64,000 nucleotides of DNA from Candidatus Didemnitutus sp. (GCA_019634575.1 JAHCAY010000001.1:2170001-2234000); one strand, 5' to 3'; numbered from the stretch's first letter, positions 28,686-37,702 are shown. Numbers and translations: made by a program. The notes: generated by a model not told the origin, from the sequence alone.

Positions 28686-29045
28686 TTAGTTGCTGTAGGT
28701 GACCGTGCGCTGGCCGGCGACGCCCGTCGCGGTGAGCGGAACGCCCTGCGAGAGACCGGTCGGGTAGGTTTCGTTGGCGGCCGGGGCGACCGCCTTGATG
28801 TATTGCGTGCTGTTCGTGCCGACGAGGTCGGCCGAGAGGACGGTGCTGTAGCCCTTTTCCAGGAAGTATTGATCGGCCGCCGCGGAGAGCTGGCGGAGAT
28901 TGTTCGTCACGGCCTTGTCCTGGGACGAAGCGCGGACCTTCTGGAACGCCGGAATCGCCATCGCGGCCAGGAGGCCGATGATGACGACGACGATCATGAT
29001 TTCGACGAGCGTGAAGCCCTTGGTGGTGCGATTCTGGGTATTCAT
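28686..29045 (-). CDS. Type IV pilin / pseudopilin
   Basis: A 119-residue prepilin. A short basic leader ends in TTKG, cleaved by prepilin peptidase after G10. The mature end starts FTLVEIMIVVVIIGLLAAM with the conserved Glu5. The hydrophobic helix continues into AIPAFQKVRASSQDKAVTNNLRQL, then a short globular tail of about 70 residues rich in Thr and Ser. The mature length of about 109 is small for a major pilin, close to Verrucomicrobia pilin-like proteins. It has its own terminator, suggesting abundant separate expression. No pilus assembly genes are nearby; seven glycosyltransferase-like membrane proteins are. Confidence 0.88.
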   Translation of the reverse strand: MNTQNRTTKGFTLVEIMIVVVIIGLLAAMAIPAFQKVRASSQDKAVTNNLRQLSAAADQYFLEKGYSTVLSADLVGTNSTQYIKAVAPAANETYPTGLSQGVPLTATGVAGQRTVTYSN

Positions 29046-29154
29046 GTTTCTCTACGGGGTTATGATTTACTGCTCTTGCGAGCCGGCGCAGCAAAGCCCT
29101 CGCGAGGCGAACCCACAAGGTCAAACCCCGCAAAGGAACTGTAAAGTTCCCGCG

Positions 29155-29622
29155 TTACAACAGGGCCTCGACGGGCACCGGCTGCGCGTCGCGCCACAAT
29201 AGCTCGAGGCGATACTTCTCGCGGTTGTCGGACGTGAACAGGTGCACCATGACGTCGAACGCGTCGACGACCGTCCAGCCGCTGCTGCGGCCGGTGTCGA
29301 TGCCGAGGATCTTCGCCCCCTCGCCGTCGATCACCTTCTCGAGCTCGACACGCAGGGCGCGCAGATGCGGATCGGAGGTCGCGGTGCCGACCACGAGATA
29401 ATCGGTGATGCTCGAGAGCTCGCCGACGTGCAGCACCTGGAGGTTCTCCGTCTTCTTGGCGTCGAGGGCCTGGACCACGAGCGACAGGAGGCGCGGATAG
29501 GAAGCAGGCTTCGGCGCGGCGGCCTTGGGCGCGCGCGGCGCGGGACTCTTCGTCTTCGGTTTGCGCGGGGCCGCCGGTTTCTTGGCGGGCGTTTTTTTCT
29601 TCGTCGGCTTGCGGGTGGTCAT
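29155..29622 (-). CDS. rsfS: Ribosomal silencing factor RsfS with basic N-terminal extension
   Basis: A 155-residue protein. Residues about 45-150 are the RsfS (Iojap/YbeB) domain: LLSLVVQALDAKKTENLQVLHV, SITDYLVVGTATSDPHLRAL, GRSSGWTVVDAFDVMVHLF and YRLELLWRD. RsfS binds ribosomal protein L14 and blocks subunit joining in starved cells. The first 40 residues are an unusual Lys/Pro/Ala-rich tail (KKKTPAKKPAAPRKPKTKS), likely disordered and RNA- or ribosome-contacting. It lies 7 bases after nadD on the same strand, the common nadD-rsfS pairing. Confidence 0.92.
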   Translation of the reverse strand: MTTRKPTKKKTPAKKPAAPRKPKTKSPAPRAPKAAAPKPASYPRLLSLVVQALDAKKTENLQVLHVGELSSITDYLVVGTATSDPHLRALRVELEKVIDGEGAKILGIDTGRSSGWTVVDAFDVMVHLFTSDNREKYRLELLWRDAQPVPVEALL

Positions 29623-29629
29623 TGCGGCG

Positions 29630-30208
29630 TCAGCGATAAAGCCGGTTCGCCTCGATGTAGGCGATGACTTTTTGCGGGCAAAAATAGTGCAGCGACAGGC
29701 CTCGCGAGACCCGGGCGCGCAGCTCGCTCGAGCTGATCTCGATCAGGTGACCATCGCAGCGGTGCAGCACCAGGCCGGGAATCTCCGGGTGCGGCTTCGC
29801 GGCGTGCTTCGGACGCTCGAGGAAGATGAACTCGATCAGCTTGGCCAGCTCGCCGATGTCCTTCCACTTGTGCAGCAGCGGCAGCTGGTCGCCGCCGATG
29901 ATCCAATAGAGCTGGTCGTTCGGGAACAGCGCCTTGAAGTGCCGCACCGAGTCGATGGTGTAGCTGATGCCGCCCTTGCGCAGCTCGTAGTCGGAAATCT
30001 CCACGCGATGATCCCACTCCGTCGCGGACCGCAGCATCGCCAGGCGATCCTCCGCGGTCGACTGCACGTCGTTGGGCTTCAGCGGCGCCTGCGCCGCCGG
30101 CACCAGCAGCAGGCGGTCGAGATGGAATTGCTCCAGCACGTCCTGCGCGGCGATCAAGTGGCCGAAATGGACGGGGTCGAAGGAGCCACCGAGGAAGCCG
30201 ATTTTCAT
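29630..30208 (-). CDS. nadD: Nicotinate-nucleotide adenylyltransferase
   Basis: A 192-residue NadD, which adenylates nicotinate mononucleotide in NAD synthesis. Nucleotidyltransferase motifs are complete: GGSFDPVHFGHL at the N-terminus (HxGH-type), VPAAQAPLKP, WIIGGDQLPLLHKWKD, and the C-terminal ISSSELRARVSRG. The ATG at 30208 (MKIGFLGGSFDP) is the natural start; the frame continues upstream into the tRNA. Transcription probably begins upstream of or with the tRNA-Leu gene 65 bases away. Confidence 0.95.
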   Translation of the reverse strand: MKIGFLGGSFDPVHFGHLIAAQDVLEQFHLDRLLLVPAAQAPLKPNDVQSTAEDRLAMLRSATEWDHRVEISDYELRKGGISYTIDSVRHFKALFPNDQLYWIIGGDQLPLLHKWKDIGELAKLIEFIFLERPKHAAKPHPEIPGLVLHRCDGHLIEISSSELRARVSRGLSLHYFCPQKVIAYIEANRLYR

Positions 30209-30273
30209 TCGTGGGACGCCACGTGTGCCGGCGCGCGCGCCGGGGCGCAAGGCCTTTCCCGGCGCGGACCGAG

Positions 30274-30356
30274 TGCCCAGGGTGGGACTCGAACCCACAC
30301 GACCTTGCGATCAACGGATTTTAAGTCCGATGCGTCTACCATTCCGCCACCTGGGC
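30274..30356 (-). tRNA. tRNA-Leu (anticodon UAA)
   Basis: An 83-base tRNA read on the minus strand. The acceptor stem GCCCAGG pairs with CCTGGGC, followed by discriminator A at 30274. The anticodon stem-loop GGACTTAAAATCC carries anticodon TAA. A long variable arm (about GTTGATCGCAAGGTC) marks a type II tRNA, and the T-arm has GTGGGTTCGAGTCCCAC. No CCA is encoded. It sits upstream of nadD in the same direction. Confidence 0.96.
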
Positions 30357-30420
30357 GCGGCAGCGGCTTTCGTGGCAAAGCGCCGGGGCGGCGGCGAGCC
30401 TCTTCTGGCCCGCTGCGCGC

Positions 30421-31761
30421 TCAGGCCGTTTGCCGGCTGAGGCGTTTCCAGCCGAAGCCGTAGGCCATCACCACCGCGAAGCACGCCAGCGGCACGAGAA
30501 ACGCGATCGACATCCCGTAGTGATCGCCGACCGCGCCCATGAGCTTCGGCACGATTGCGCCGCCCATGATCGCCATGACGATGAACGCCGAGGCCTGCTT
30601 CGCGCGCGAACCGAGCCCATGGATGCCGAGCGCGAAAATCGTCGGGAACATGATCGACATGAAAAAGTAGCTCGCGAACACGCACACCACCGACAGCCAG
30701 CCCAGCTTCAGCGCGACCAAGCCGCACGCCACCACATTGAACAAGCCGTAGAGCCCAAGCACGGTGTGCGCGGAGAATTTCTTCAGGATCGCCGCGCCGC
30801 TGAACCGCCCGGCGAGGAAGCAGAAGAAACCCAGCGAAGCGAGGAACGCCGCGCCCTGATTGCTCAGGATCGTGCGCCCATCGGCGCCCGCCTGAAACCA
30901 CTTCGCCATCGCGCCCGTCTGCCACGCCACCGGAATCGCCGGCGTCTGCGACGTCATGTAGTTGATGAAAAAGCTGAAAATGCCCGACTGCGCCGCGACG
31001 TAGGCGAACTGCGCCACCACCGCGAAAACGAAGTGCGGATGCGTCCAGATCGACTGTTTCCCCGCTCCGCTACCGTCGTCCAAGTGATACACGTCCTCCG
31101 ACTGCACGTCCGGCAAATCCGCCGCCTTGAACACCGCAACCAGCACCAGCACGAGCACCGCCACCGCCACGTAAGGAATCCACAGCGTCTGCGACCCCGT
31201 GCTCTTCCCTGCCGCATCGGTGCCATAGAAAAACATGCCCCCCGCGATCGGCCCGAGAATCCAGCCGATGCCGTTGCACGACTGCGCGAGGTTGATGCGC
31301 GCCGCAGCGAACTCCGGCGGCCCGAGCACCGTAGTGTATGGATTCGCCACCGTCTCGAGGAAGGTCAGTCCCGCCGCGATCAGGCACACGCCGAGCAGGA
31401 ACGCCCAGAACATCGCAATCTTCGTCGCCGGGATGAACCAGAACCCGCCGAGCGCCACGAGCAGCAGGCCGAAGATGATGCCGCCCTTGTAGCCGAGCCG
31501 CGTCGCGATCCAACCTGCCGGCAGCGCCATGAGAAAGTAGCCGAGGTAGTGCGCGAACTGCACCCAAGCCGACTGCGCGAGCGAGAGATGCAGCTCCTCC
31601 TGGAAATGCTTGTCCATGACGTCGATCATCCCGTTGCAGAAGCCCCACAACAGGAACAGCGAGCTGACCAACGCGAACGTGACGGCGCGATTGCGGCCGT
31701 CCGGCATGACGAAGAGGCCCGGTTTCTTCTCCGGGCTGGGCGGGGTGACGGGGTTTGTCAT
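30421..31761 (-). CDS. fucP: FucP-type MFS sugar:proton symporter (L-fucose permease family)
   Basis: A 446-residue major facilitator with about 12 helices, belonging to the FHS/FucP group. Landmarks are LFLLWGFCNGMIDVMDKHFQ in helix 1 (the E. coli FucP region with substrate-contacting residues), FAHYLGYFLMALPAGW, and GLTFLETVANPYTTVLGPPEFAAARINLAQS in the helix 4-5 region. It is the last gene of a five-gene sugar cluster with a fucose-type mutarotase directly upstream (19 bases). L-fucose is the likely substrate; other sugars used by the family (glucose/galactose, N-acetylglucosamine) cannot be excluded. Confidence 0.85.
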   Translation of the reverse strand: MTNPVTPPSPEKKPGLFVMPDGRNRAVTFALVSSLFLLWGFCNGMIDVMDKHFQEELHLSLAQSAWVQFAHYLGYFLMALPAGWIATRLGYKGGIIFGLLLVALGGFWFIPATKIAMFWAFLLGVCLIAAGLTFLETVANPYTTVLGPPEFAAARINLAQSCNGIGWILGPIAGGMFFYGTDAAGKSTGSQTLWIPYVAVAVLVLVLVAVFKAADLPDVQSEDVYHLDDGSGAGKQSIWTHPHFVFAVVAQFAYVAAQSGIFSFFINYMTSQTPAIPVAWQTGAMAKWFQAGADGRTILSNQGAAFLASLGFFCFLAGRFSGAAILKKFSAHTVLGLYGLFNVVACGLVALKLGWLSVVCVFASYFFMSIMFPTIFALGIHGLGSRAKQASAFIVMAIMGGAIVPKLMGAVGDHYGMSIAFLVPLACFAVVMAYGFGWKRLSRQTA

Positions 31762-31780
31762 TGGGGAAAATCGGCGCGGC

Positions 31781-32170
31781 CTACGCGCTCTCGAGGATCA
31801 CGTTCGCATACTGCGTCGTGTCGCCGGTGCGGATCAGCCCGATCGCGTGCGGCACGCGACGCTTGAACGCCACGTGCGGTTCGTGCCGCAGTGCGATGCC
31901 GTCGAGCGCCTGCGCAAACGCCGCACGCGTCGCCGCGTCGTTGTGTTTCAAAAACTCGCGCGCCATCCACGCCCGCCCGATTTGGAAATTCGGCCGCAGC
32001 GCCGCCAGCACCTGCAACACCGTCGGCACATCGTCGACCAGCGCCAGATCGACCGTCTCAATCGTCGGCCAGAACGGAAAACCGCGATCGGCGATGACGA
32101 GCGTGTTCGTGTGCCGCACGCGACTCAGCAGCGAATTGAGCGCGGGGTTGAGGATTCCGGTTTTTAGCAT
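31781..32170 (-). CDS. fucU: RbsD/FucU family sugar mutarotase
   Basis: A 129-residue protein of the RbsD/FucU family, which interconverts sugar anomers before oxidation or isomerisation. Family signatures: MLKTGILNPALNSLLSRVRH, then TLVIADRGFPFWP, and the C-terminal IRTGDTTQYANVILES (FucU/RbsD active-site Tyr/Asn region). The ATG at 32170 starts the domain; the frame upstream to 32263 has no homology. Context (FucP downstream, two sugar oxidoreductases upstream) supports L-fucose mutarotase. Confidence 0.85.
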   Translation of the reverse strand: MLKTGILNPALNSLLSRVRHTNTLVIADRGFPFWPTIETVDLALVDDVPTVLQVLAALRPNFQIGRAWMAREFLKHNDAATRAAFAQALDGIALRHEPHVAFKRRVPHAIGLIRTGDTTQYANVILESA

Positions 32171-32214
32171 GGGGTGAACGCGGTGAAAGCGACGGAAGAA
32201 AAGCGGCGCGCGCG

Positions 32215-33234
32215 TCAGAGTTCGACGTGAATCTTCGTCACGCGCGACGGATCGACCGACCACGCCGCGAGCGCGTCGCCCGCCTGTGCAAACGGCACCG
32301 TCTGCGTGATCGTCTCCGCCACCGGATACCGCCCCGATTCCAGCACGCGCACCACGTCGGCGAAATCCTCCGCCGTCGCGTTGCGCGAGCCGCGAATATC
32401 GAGCTCTTTCATCACGAAAAACTTCGTCTCGTAGCTCACCACCTCCTTCGCGTAACCGATGTAGACCACGCGTCCGGCGAAAGCCACTTCGTCCACCGCC
32501 GCGCGGAACGTCGCCGGCAAACCGACCGCCTCGATCGCCACGTCCGGACCGTCGCCGTTGGTGAGCGCCTGCAGGCGCTCGTGCAGTTTCTCCGTCCGCG
32601 AATTGATCGTATCCGTCGCGCCGGCCTTCCGCGCGAGCGCGAGCTTCGCATCATCAACGTCGACCGCGATCACCCGCGCGCCGCGCAAAAGCGCCGCGCC
32701 GCTGATCGCGCCGAGCCCAATCATGCCGCAGCCGAACACCAGCACCGTGTCGCCCGCCGCCACTTCGCCGCGCCGCACGGCATGAAAGCCCACGCTGAGC
32801 GGCTCCACCAGCGCGTGGTCGCGCAACGAGAGTTTTTCCGAGCGCACCAGCTTCTGCCACGACACCGCGATGAACTCCGTCAGCGCCCCGTCGCGCTGCA
32901 CACCGAGCGTCTGGTTGCTGCGGCACGCGTTCACGCGTCCGCGCCGGCACGACGGACACACGCCGCACGTCGTGTAAGGCACGACGGTCGTCTCGAGCCC
33001 AACCTTGAATTGCGCCGGCACATCCGCCGCGATCTCGGCGATCACGGCCGCGATCTCGTGTCCCGGCACGCGCGGATACGTCACGAGCGGATTGTAGCCG
33101 CGGAACGTGTTCAGGTCGCTGCCGCAGTAGCCGACGCGCTTCACCTGCAGCAGCACTTCGCCGCGCGCCGGGCGCGGCATCGGCTTTTCCGTGACGGCCA
33201 TGCGGCCCGCTTCCGTGATCACCCAGGCTTTCAT
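32215..33234 (-). CDS. Zinc-dependent medium-chain alcohol dehydrogenase, sugar pathway
   Basis: A 339-residue MDR family dehydrogenase. The catalytic zinc site is [10 protein letters not shown] with GHEIAAV. The structural zinc loop has four Cys ([15 protein letters not shown]), and the NAD-binding Rossmann motif is [14 protein letters not shown]. Relatives in sugar clusters oxidise L-galactonate, 2-keto-3-deoxy-L-fuconate or related polyols. The position between an aldo/keto reductase (6 bases away) and a fucose mutarotase suggests a step of oxidative L-fucose breakdown. The substrate is inference. Confidence 0.82.
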   Translation of the reverse strand: MKAWVITEAGRMAVTEKPMPRPARGEVLLQVKRVGYCGSDLNTFRGYNPLVTYPRVPGHEIAAVIAEIAADVPAQFKVGLETTVVPYTTCGVCPSCRRGRVNACRSNQTLGVQRDGALTEFIAVSWQKLVRSEKLSLRDHALVEPLSVGFHAVRRGEVAAGDTVLVFGCGMIGLGAISGAALLRGARVIAVDVDDAKLALARKAGATDTINSRTEKLHERLQALTNGDGPDVAIEAVGLPATFRAAVDEVAFAGRVVYIGYAKEVVSYETKFFVMKELDIRGSRNATAEDFADVVRVLESGRYPVAETITQTVPFAQAGDALAAWSVDPSRVTKIHVEL

Positions 33235-33240
33235 AATTCG

Positions 33241-34287
33241 TCAGTCTCCGAGGGGAAAATGCGGCGCGATCAACCGCTCCGCCTTCAACGCCCGCCACAG
33301 TTCCGCCGGGATCGGCGCCGTGCCGCTCGCGACGTTCGCCGCGATGCGCTCCGGTTTCTCCGTGTTCAGCGCCACCGCCGCGATGCCGGGCACCACGAGG
33401 CCGAACTGCACGCACACGTCCGCCGGCCGCGCGCCGAAGCGCTGGCATATCGCCTGAAACTTCGCGCGCCACGCGAACAGCTCCGCGTCGCGCTGCGGAT
33501 CGACGCGCCGATAATCGAACCATTGCCCGCCGGTGAGGAAACCCGCGTGAAACACCGCCGAGTTCACCATGCCGACGCCGCGCGCATGCAGCTGCGCGAT
33601 CAGGTCGAGCAGTTCGCGCGGATGCGTGTAGACCGTGAGGCTGCACGCGAACATCGCCCAATCGAGATCGACGCGCTCCGCCACCTCGCGGATCACGCGC
33701 CAGTCCTTCGCACCGATGCCGACCGCGCGCACGCGGCCCGCCGCCTTCAACTCGAACAGCGCGCGATACGCCGCGACGATGTCGTCCATCCGCCGCACGC
33801 GATCGGCCGCGTCCGTCGCCGCCGCGAGAAACTCGTCCGGGTCGTGCACCGAAACCAATTGCGCCGCGCAACCGGCACCGAGCAGCGCGTTGCCTTCCTC
33901 GTAACAGCGCAGAATGCCGTCGTAGCTGATGTCGCGCTGCGCGTCGTGCGCGATGCCCGCCCACACGCCGCGCTCGAACGTCGGCTCCGGCCCCGTCAGC
34001 GGCGCGCGCCGCCAGCCGAGCTTGTTGCTGATCACGACGTCCGCCGCCGGCACGTTCAGCGCGCGCAACGCGCGGCCGATTTCCTCCAACGCAAGCCCCG
34101 CGCCGTATTTGCCCGCCGAATCCAACACGATCGGCGCCGGGCAGTGCTTCACCATCTCGGCGACGAGCGCGCGCTTCGTGGCGTCGGACACGACTTGGTA
34201 GAGATTCCCCAGGCAGCTCGTGCCGAAAATAATCGGTGGCACGCGCAGCGTCGTGCGGCCAAACGGGCGATGCAGGGGTGCACTCAT
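33241..34287 (-). CDS. Aldo/keto reductase, probable L-fucose dehydrogenase type
   Basis: A 348-residue AKR. The catalytic tetrad can be placed in VLDSAGKYGAG (Asp and Tyr), VISNKLGW (Lys) and VSVHDPDEF (His). The sequence resembles the AKR group that includes D-threo-aldose/L-fucose 1-dehydrogenases and pyridoxal 4-dehydrogenase. As the first enzyme gene after the AraC regulator, with FucU and FucP further down, oxidation of L-fucose to its lactone is the most economical role. The ATG at 34287 (MSAPLHRPFG) is preferred to one six codons upstream. Confidence 0.8.
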   Translation of the reverse strand: MSAPLHRPFGRTTLRVPPIIFGTSCLGNLYQVVSDATKRALVAEMVKHCPAPIVLDSAGKYGAGLALEEIGRALRALNVPAADVVISNKLGWRRAPLTGPEPTFERGVWAGIAHDAQRDISYDGILRCYEEGNALLGAGCAAQLVSVHDPDEFLAAATDAADRVRRMDDIVAAYRALFELKAAGRVRAVGIGAKDWRVIREVAERVDLDWAMFACSLTVYTHPRELLDLIAQLHARGVGMVNSAVFHAGFLTGGQWFDYRRVDPQRDAELFAWRAKFQAICQRFGARPADVCVQFGLVVPGIAAVALNTEKPERIAANVASGTAPIPAELWRALKAERLIAPHFPLGD

Positions 34288-34392
34288 CGGAACAGCGCCG
34301 CCCACCCTAGCAGGAAACCGCGCCGGCGCGCATGGCTCAGCCTGACCGGCGCCTGTCGATTCTTGCCTTCGCGTGACGCCCCCCTTCGCCGC

Positions 34393-35262
34393 CTATCGCG
34401 CGCTCAGGAACGCCGACGGCGATACGCCGTGCACGCGCTTGAACACGCGCGAGAACTGGAACGGATCGATCCCCAGCTCGTCCGCCACCTCCTGCACCAG
34501 CCGGTCCGACGCGTGCAACCGTTCCGCCGCCCACTGCATCTGCCGTCGTTGCAGGTAACGATACGGCGTGTCGCCCTGAAACCGCCGGAACAGCCGCGAC
34601 AGATAGGACGCGTTCACGTGGCAAACCGCCGCCGCGTCCTCGATCGTGCGGCAGCGCAGGAAGTTCGTGTCGAGATGCGCGCGGCACCGTTCGAACGTCG
34701 CGCGCGCCAGCCGCTCCGCCGGCGTGGCCGGCTGCGCCGCGCGCCCGATCGCGATGATCAACAGCTCCAACTGCAACGCCGCCGCGCGCGCCGTGTGCGC
34801 ATCGAGCCGCCCGCCGAGCCGGATCAGCGCGTCGAACGCCACCCGCACATCCGCCGGCGACCCGAGCATCACCACGCCGCCCGGCGAGAGCTGCCGCGCG
34901 CGCAGCAACGCCCGCGCTTGGTCGCCCACGAAGTTGACGAAATATTTCCCCAGCGGCGCGTCCGCCGAAGTCCGGATCTCGTGCGGCACGCCCGGCCCGT
35001 AAACGAACACGCTTCCCGGCCCGATCTCGTGCCGCGCGCCCGCCAACCGCACCTCTCCCCGCCCCGCCGCCACGAGCTCCAGCGACAGGAACGGAAAATC
35101 CGCGCGCTCGATCCGATAATCCGCCGCGCATTCCTCCCAACCGCCACACACGATCGTCATCCCGCGCGTGCGCCGCGGATTGAGGTTCAGGTAGAAGCGG
35201 CGTGCCGCGGAAACCTGTTGCGAAATGAACTCCGGCGGGCGCACCGGCACGTTGGTCGGCAT
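34393..35262 (-). CDS. AraC family transcriptional regulator of the sugar cluster
   Basis: A 289-residue regulator. An N-terminal cupin-like sensor (about 35-140, with GPGVPHEIRT) is followed by a C-terminal AraC/XylS domain with two helix-turn-helix motifs (CRTIEDAAAVCHVNASYLSRLFRR cut by the linker, then LVQEVADELGIDPFQFSRVFKRVHGVSPSAF). It is the first gene of the minus-strand fucose-type cluster and diverges from prpB with 217 bases between, so it may control both. The ATG at 35262 (MPTNVPV) is chosen; longer frames lack homology. Confidence 0.85.
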   Translation of the reverse strand: MPTNVPVRPPEFISQQVSAARRFYLNLNPRRTRGMTIVCGGWEECAADYRIERADFPFLSLELVAAGRGEVRLAGARHEIGPGSVFVYGPGVPHEIRTSADAPLGKYFVNFVGDQARALLRARQLSPGGVVMLGSPADVRVAFDALIRLGGRLDAHTARAAALQLELLIIAIGRAAQPATPAERLARATFERCRAHLDTNFLRCRTIEDAAAVCHVNASYLSRLFRRFQGDTPYRYLQRRQMQWAAERLHASDRLVQEVADELGIDPFQFSRVFKRVHGVSPSAFLSAR

Positions 35263-35479
35263 GGCAATAATTTGCCTGTGCACCCCGTCGTCGGCAAGCC
35301 GCCAACTCAGGGGCGCAGCGCACCGGCTCGCGCCCCTTAAGCCGTTCACGACCCGGTATTATTGTCCCGACTAACGCGCCGGCAGGCCGTCTGGCGCCCT
35401 CGACAGCACGCGCGGCGTGGTCAACTTTCGCGCCACCCCCTCGCCGCCTTTCCAACGCTGCGCCGTCTCCTTCACTGCC

Positions 35480-36322
35480 ATGCACACGTCCGGACAAAAT
35501 TTCCGCGCCGCCATTGCCGCCGAATCGCCCCTCCAAATCGCCGGCGTCCTCAACGCCTACGCCGCCCTCCTCGCCGAACGCGCCGGTTTTCGCGCGCTCT
35601 ACCTCTCCGGCGCCGGCGTCGCGAATCACTCCTACGGCTGGCCCGACACCGGCCTCACTACTCTCGCCGACGTCCTGATCGACGCGCGCCGCATCACCCG
35701 CCGCGTGCAACTGCCTCTGCTCGTGGACATCGACACTGGCTGGGACGACCCGACCGAGGCCGTGCGCAAAATGGCGGCCGCCGGCGTCGCCGCCGTCCAC
35801 ATCGAGGACCAGATTCCCGCCAAGGTCTGCGGCCACCTTCCCGGCAAACACCTCGTCTCCACCGGCGAAATGGTCGAACGCGTCCGCGCCGCCGTCGCCG
35901 GCAAGCCCGACGCGAGCTTCGTCGTCATGGCCCGCACCGATGCCGCCGCCAACGAGGGCGTCGATGGCGCCATCGCCCGCGCCCGCGCCTACGTCGACGC
36001 CGGCGCCGACATGATTTTCGCCGAAGCGCTGCACACGCTGGACGATTATCGCGCCTTCACGGCCGCGATCAAAGTTCCGGTCCTCGCAAACCTCACCGAG
36101 TTCGGCAAGACGCCCTACTTCACCGTCGAGCAACTCCGCTCCGCCGGCCTCGCCATGGCGCTCTACCCGCTCGGCGCCTCGCGCATGGCGGCATCAGCCG
36201 CGCTGGATTTCTACACGACGCTCCGCCGCGACGGCACGCAACAAGCCGTCGTCCCGCGCATGCAAACCCGCGCCGACCTCTACACCACGCTCGGCTACAC
36301 CCCGCCCAGAGAAACGAAATAG
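35480..36322 (+). CDS. prpB: 2-methylisocitrate lyase family protein
   Basis: A 280-residue member of the isocitrate lyase/PEP mutase superfamily, cleaving 2-methylisocitrate to pyruvate and succinate. Landmarks: VLNAYAALLAERAGFRALYLSG, PLLVDIDTGWD (Mg-binding DxD), HIEDQ, and the catalytic Cys loop KVCGHLPGK. The Arg of the E. coli KRCGH motif is Val here. Context (prpC and prpD downstream) makes methylisocitrate lyase most likely. Start ATG 35480 (MHTSGQNF); upstream in-frame codons to 35417 are possible but unsupported. Confidence 0.85.
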   Translation: MHTSGQNFRAAIAAESPLQIAGVLNAYAALLAERAGFRALYLSGAGVANHSYGWPDTGLTTLADVLIDARRITRRVQLPLLVDIDTGWDDPTEAVRKMAAAGVAAVHIEDQIPAKVCGHLPGKHLVSTGEMVERVRAAVAGKPDASFVVMARTDAAANEGVDGAIARARAYVDAGADMIFAEALHTLDDYRAFTAAIKVPVLANLTEFGKTPYFTVEQLRSAGLAMALYPLGASRMAASAALDFYTTLRRDGTQQAVVPRMQTRADLYTTLGYTPPRETK

Positions 36323-36324
36323 AG

Positions 36325-36383
36325 CACGGATTACTCGGATTCCACGGATCACCTCATCCGTGCCATCTGTGAAATCCGCGGTT
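36325..36383. repeat. Dispersed CACGGAT-type repeat, copy 2
   Basis: A compact copy between prpB and prpC: CACGGATTACTCGGATTCCACGGATC, then ATCCGTGCCATCTGTGAAATCC. The halves are inverted relative to each other, so the transcript could fold. It is the only copy lying inside an apparent operon. Confidence 0.65.
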
Positions 36384-36400
36384 AAAGAAAAACCCTCCCG

Positions 36401-37585
36401 ATGAGCACCGATACCCCCGCCTCCACTCCACCGCCCGCGCCCAAGGCAAAAAAATCTGTCGCACTGTCCGGCGTCGTCGCCGGCAACACCGCGATTTGCA
36501 CCGTCGGTCACTCGGGCAACGACCTGCATTACCGCGGCTACGACATCGCCGACCTCGCGCGCCACGCCACCTACGAGGAAATCGCCCACCTCCTCATCCA
36601 CGAGCGCCTGCCCAACGCCGCCGAGCTCGCCGCCTACAAAAAACGCCTCGCTTCGCTCCGCGGCCTCTCCGCCCCGCTCCGCGCCATCCTCGAGCAGCTG
36701 CCCGCCCGCTCGCACCCGATGGGCGTCCTCCGCACCGGCTGCTCCGCCATGGGCGCGATGGACACCGAGCCTTCCGCACCCGACGGCAGCGGCCCGAAAG
36801 ATCCCGTCGTCGCCCGCCGCATCGCCGACCAGCTCATCGCGTCGTTCCCGTCGATGCTGCTCTACTGGCACCACTTCGCCACGACCGGCCGCCGCATCGA
36901 TGTCGAGAGCGCCGACGAGACCATCGCCGCGCATTTCCTCCGCCTCCTGCACCAACGCGAACCTCAGCCCTCGCACGTCCGCGCGCTCGACCGCTCGCTC
37001 ATCCTCTACGCCGAACACGAGTTCAACGCCTCGACGTTCACCGCGCGCGTCATCGCCGGCACCGGCTCCGGCCTCTACGGCTGCATCACCGGCGCCATCG
37101 GCGCCCTGCGCGGCCCGAAACACGGCGGCGCCAACGAGGTCGCCTTCGAAATCCAGCAACGCTACCGCACGCCCGACGAAGCCGAGTCCGACATCCGCGC
37201 CCGCATGGCGCGCAAGGAAATCGTCATCGGTTTCGGCCATCCCGTCTACACCGTCAGCGACCCACGCAACGCCATCATCAAGGAGATCGCCCGCGAACTC
37301 TGCACCGAGCGCGGCGAACTGAACGTCTTTCACATCGCCGAGCGCATCGAGACGCTCCTCTGGAGCGAAAAGAAGATGTTCCCCAATCTCGATTGGTATA
37401 GCGCCGTCGCCTACCACGAGATGGGCGTGCCGACCGCCATGTTCACGCCGCTCTTCGTCATCGCCCGCACCGCCGGCTGGAGCGCGCACGTCATCGAGCA
37501 ACGCGCCGACGGCAAGATCATCCGCCCCAGCGCCAACTACACCGGCCCCGCCGACCGCCCGCTCCCACCGCTTGACCAGCGCTAG
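36401..37585 (+). CDS. prpC: 2-methylcitrate synthase
   Basis: A 394-residue citrate-synthase-fold enzyme of the PrpC type (propionyl-CoA plus oxaloacetate to 2-methylcitrate). Landmarks: [48 protein letters not shown] (catalytic His), GFGHPVYT (second His), and the C-terminal [15 protein letters not shown]. The first 18 residues are Pro/Lys-rich and extra. A 2-methylcitrate rather than citrate role is inferred from its position between prpB and prpD. Confidence 0.9.
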   Translation: MSTDTPASTPPPAPKAKKSVALSGVVAGNTAICTVGHSGNDLHYRGYDIADLARHATYEEIAHLLIHERLPNAAELAAYKKRLASLRGLSAPLRAILEQLPARSHPMGVLRTGCSAMGAMDTEPSAPDGSGPKDPVVARRIADQLIASFPSMLLYWHHFATTGRRIDVESADETIAAHFLRLLHQREPQPSHVRALDRSLILYAEHEFNASTFTARVIAGTGSGLYGCITGAIGALRGPKHGGANEVAFEIQQRYRTPDEAESDIRARMARKEIVIGFGHPVYTVSDPRNAIIKEIARELCTERGELNVFHIAERIETLLWSEKKMFPNLDWYSAVAYHEMGVPTAMFTPLFVIARTAGWSAHVIEQRADGKIIRPSANYTGPADRPLPPLDQR

Positions 37586-37591
37586 TCCTTC

Positions 37592-37660
37592 TAAACGCAA
37601 AGTCGCGAAGGCGCGAAGAATCGCTCCTCCTCGCTTCGCGCCTTTGCGCCTTCGCGTTTA
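37592..37660. repeat. Long inverted repeat between prpC and prpD
   Basis: TAAACGCAAAGTCGCGAAGG at 37592 is followed by GCGCGAAGA; the opposite arm around GCTTCGCGCC, TTTGCGCCTTCGCGTTTA ends at 37660. The arms of about 28 bases match imperfectly around a 13-base loop. No T-run follows. It may stabilise the 3' end of prpC mRNA or be a REP-type element. Confidence 0.65.
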
Positions 37661-37702
37661 ACTTTGCCTTTCGCTTCCAGCCTACCGCTTACCGCCTCCT
37701 CA

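Noticed and set aside
29046..29154. Sigma-54 promoter ahead of the pilin gene
   Set aside because: No GG-N10-GC pair with the expected TGGCAC/TTGC context could be found. There is only a small GGAAC-GTTCC hairpin.
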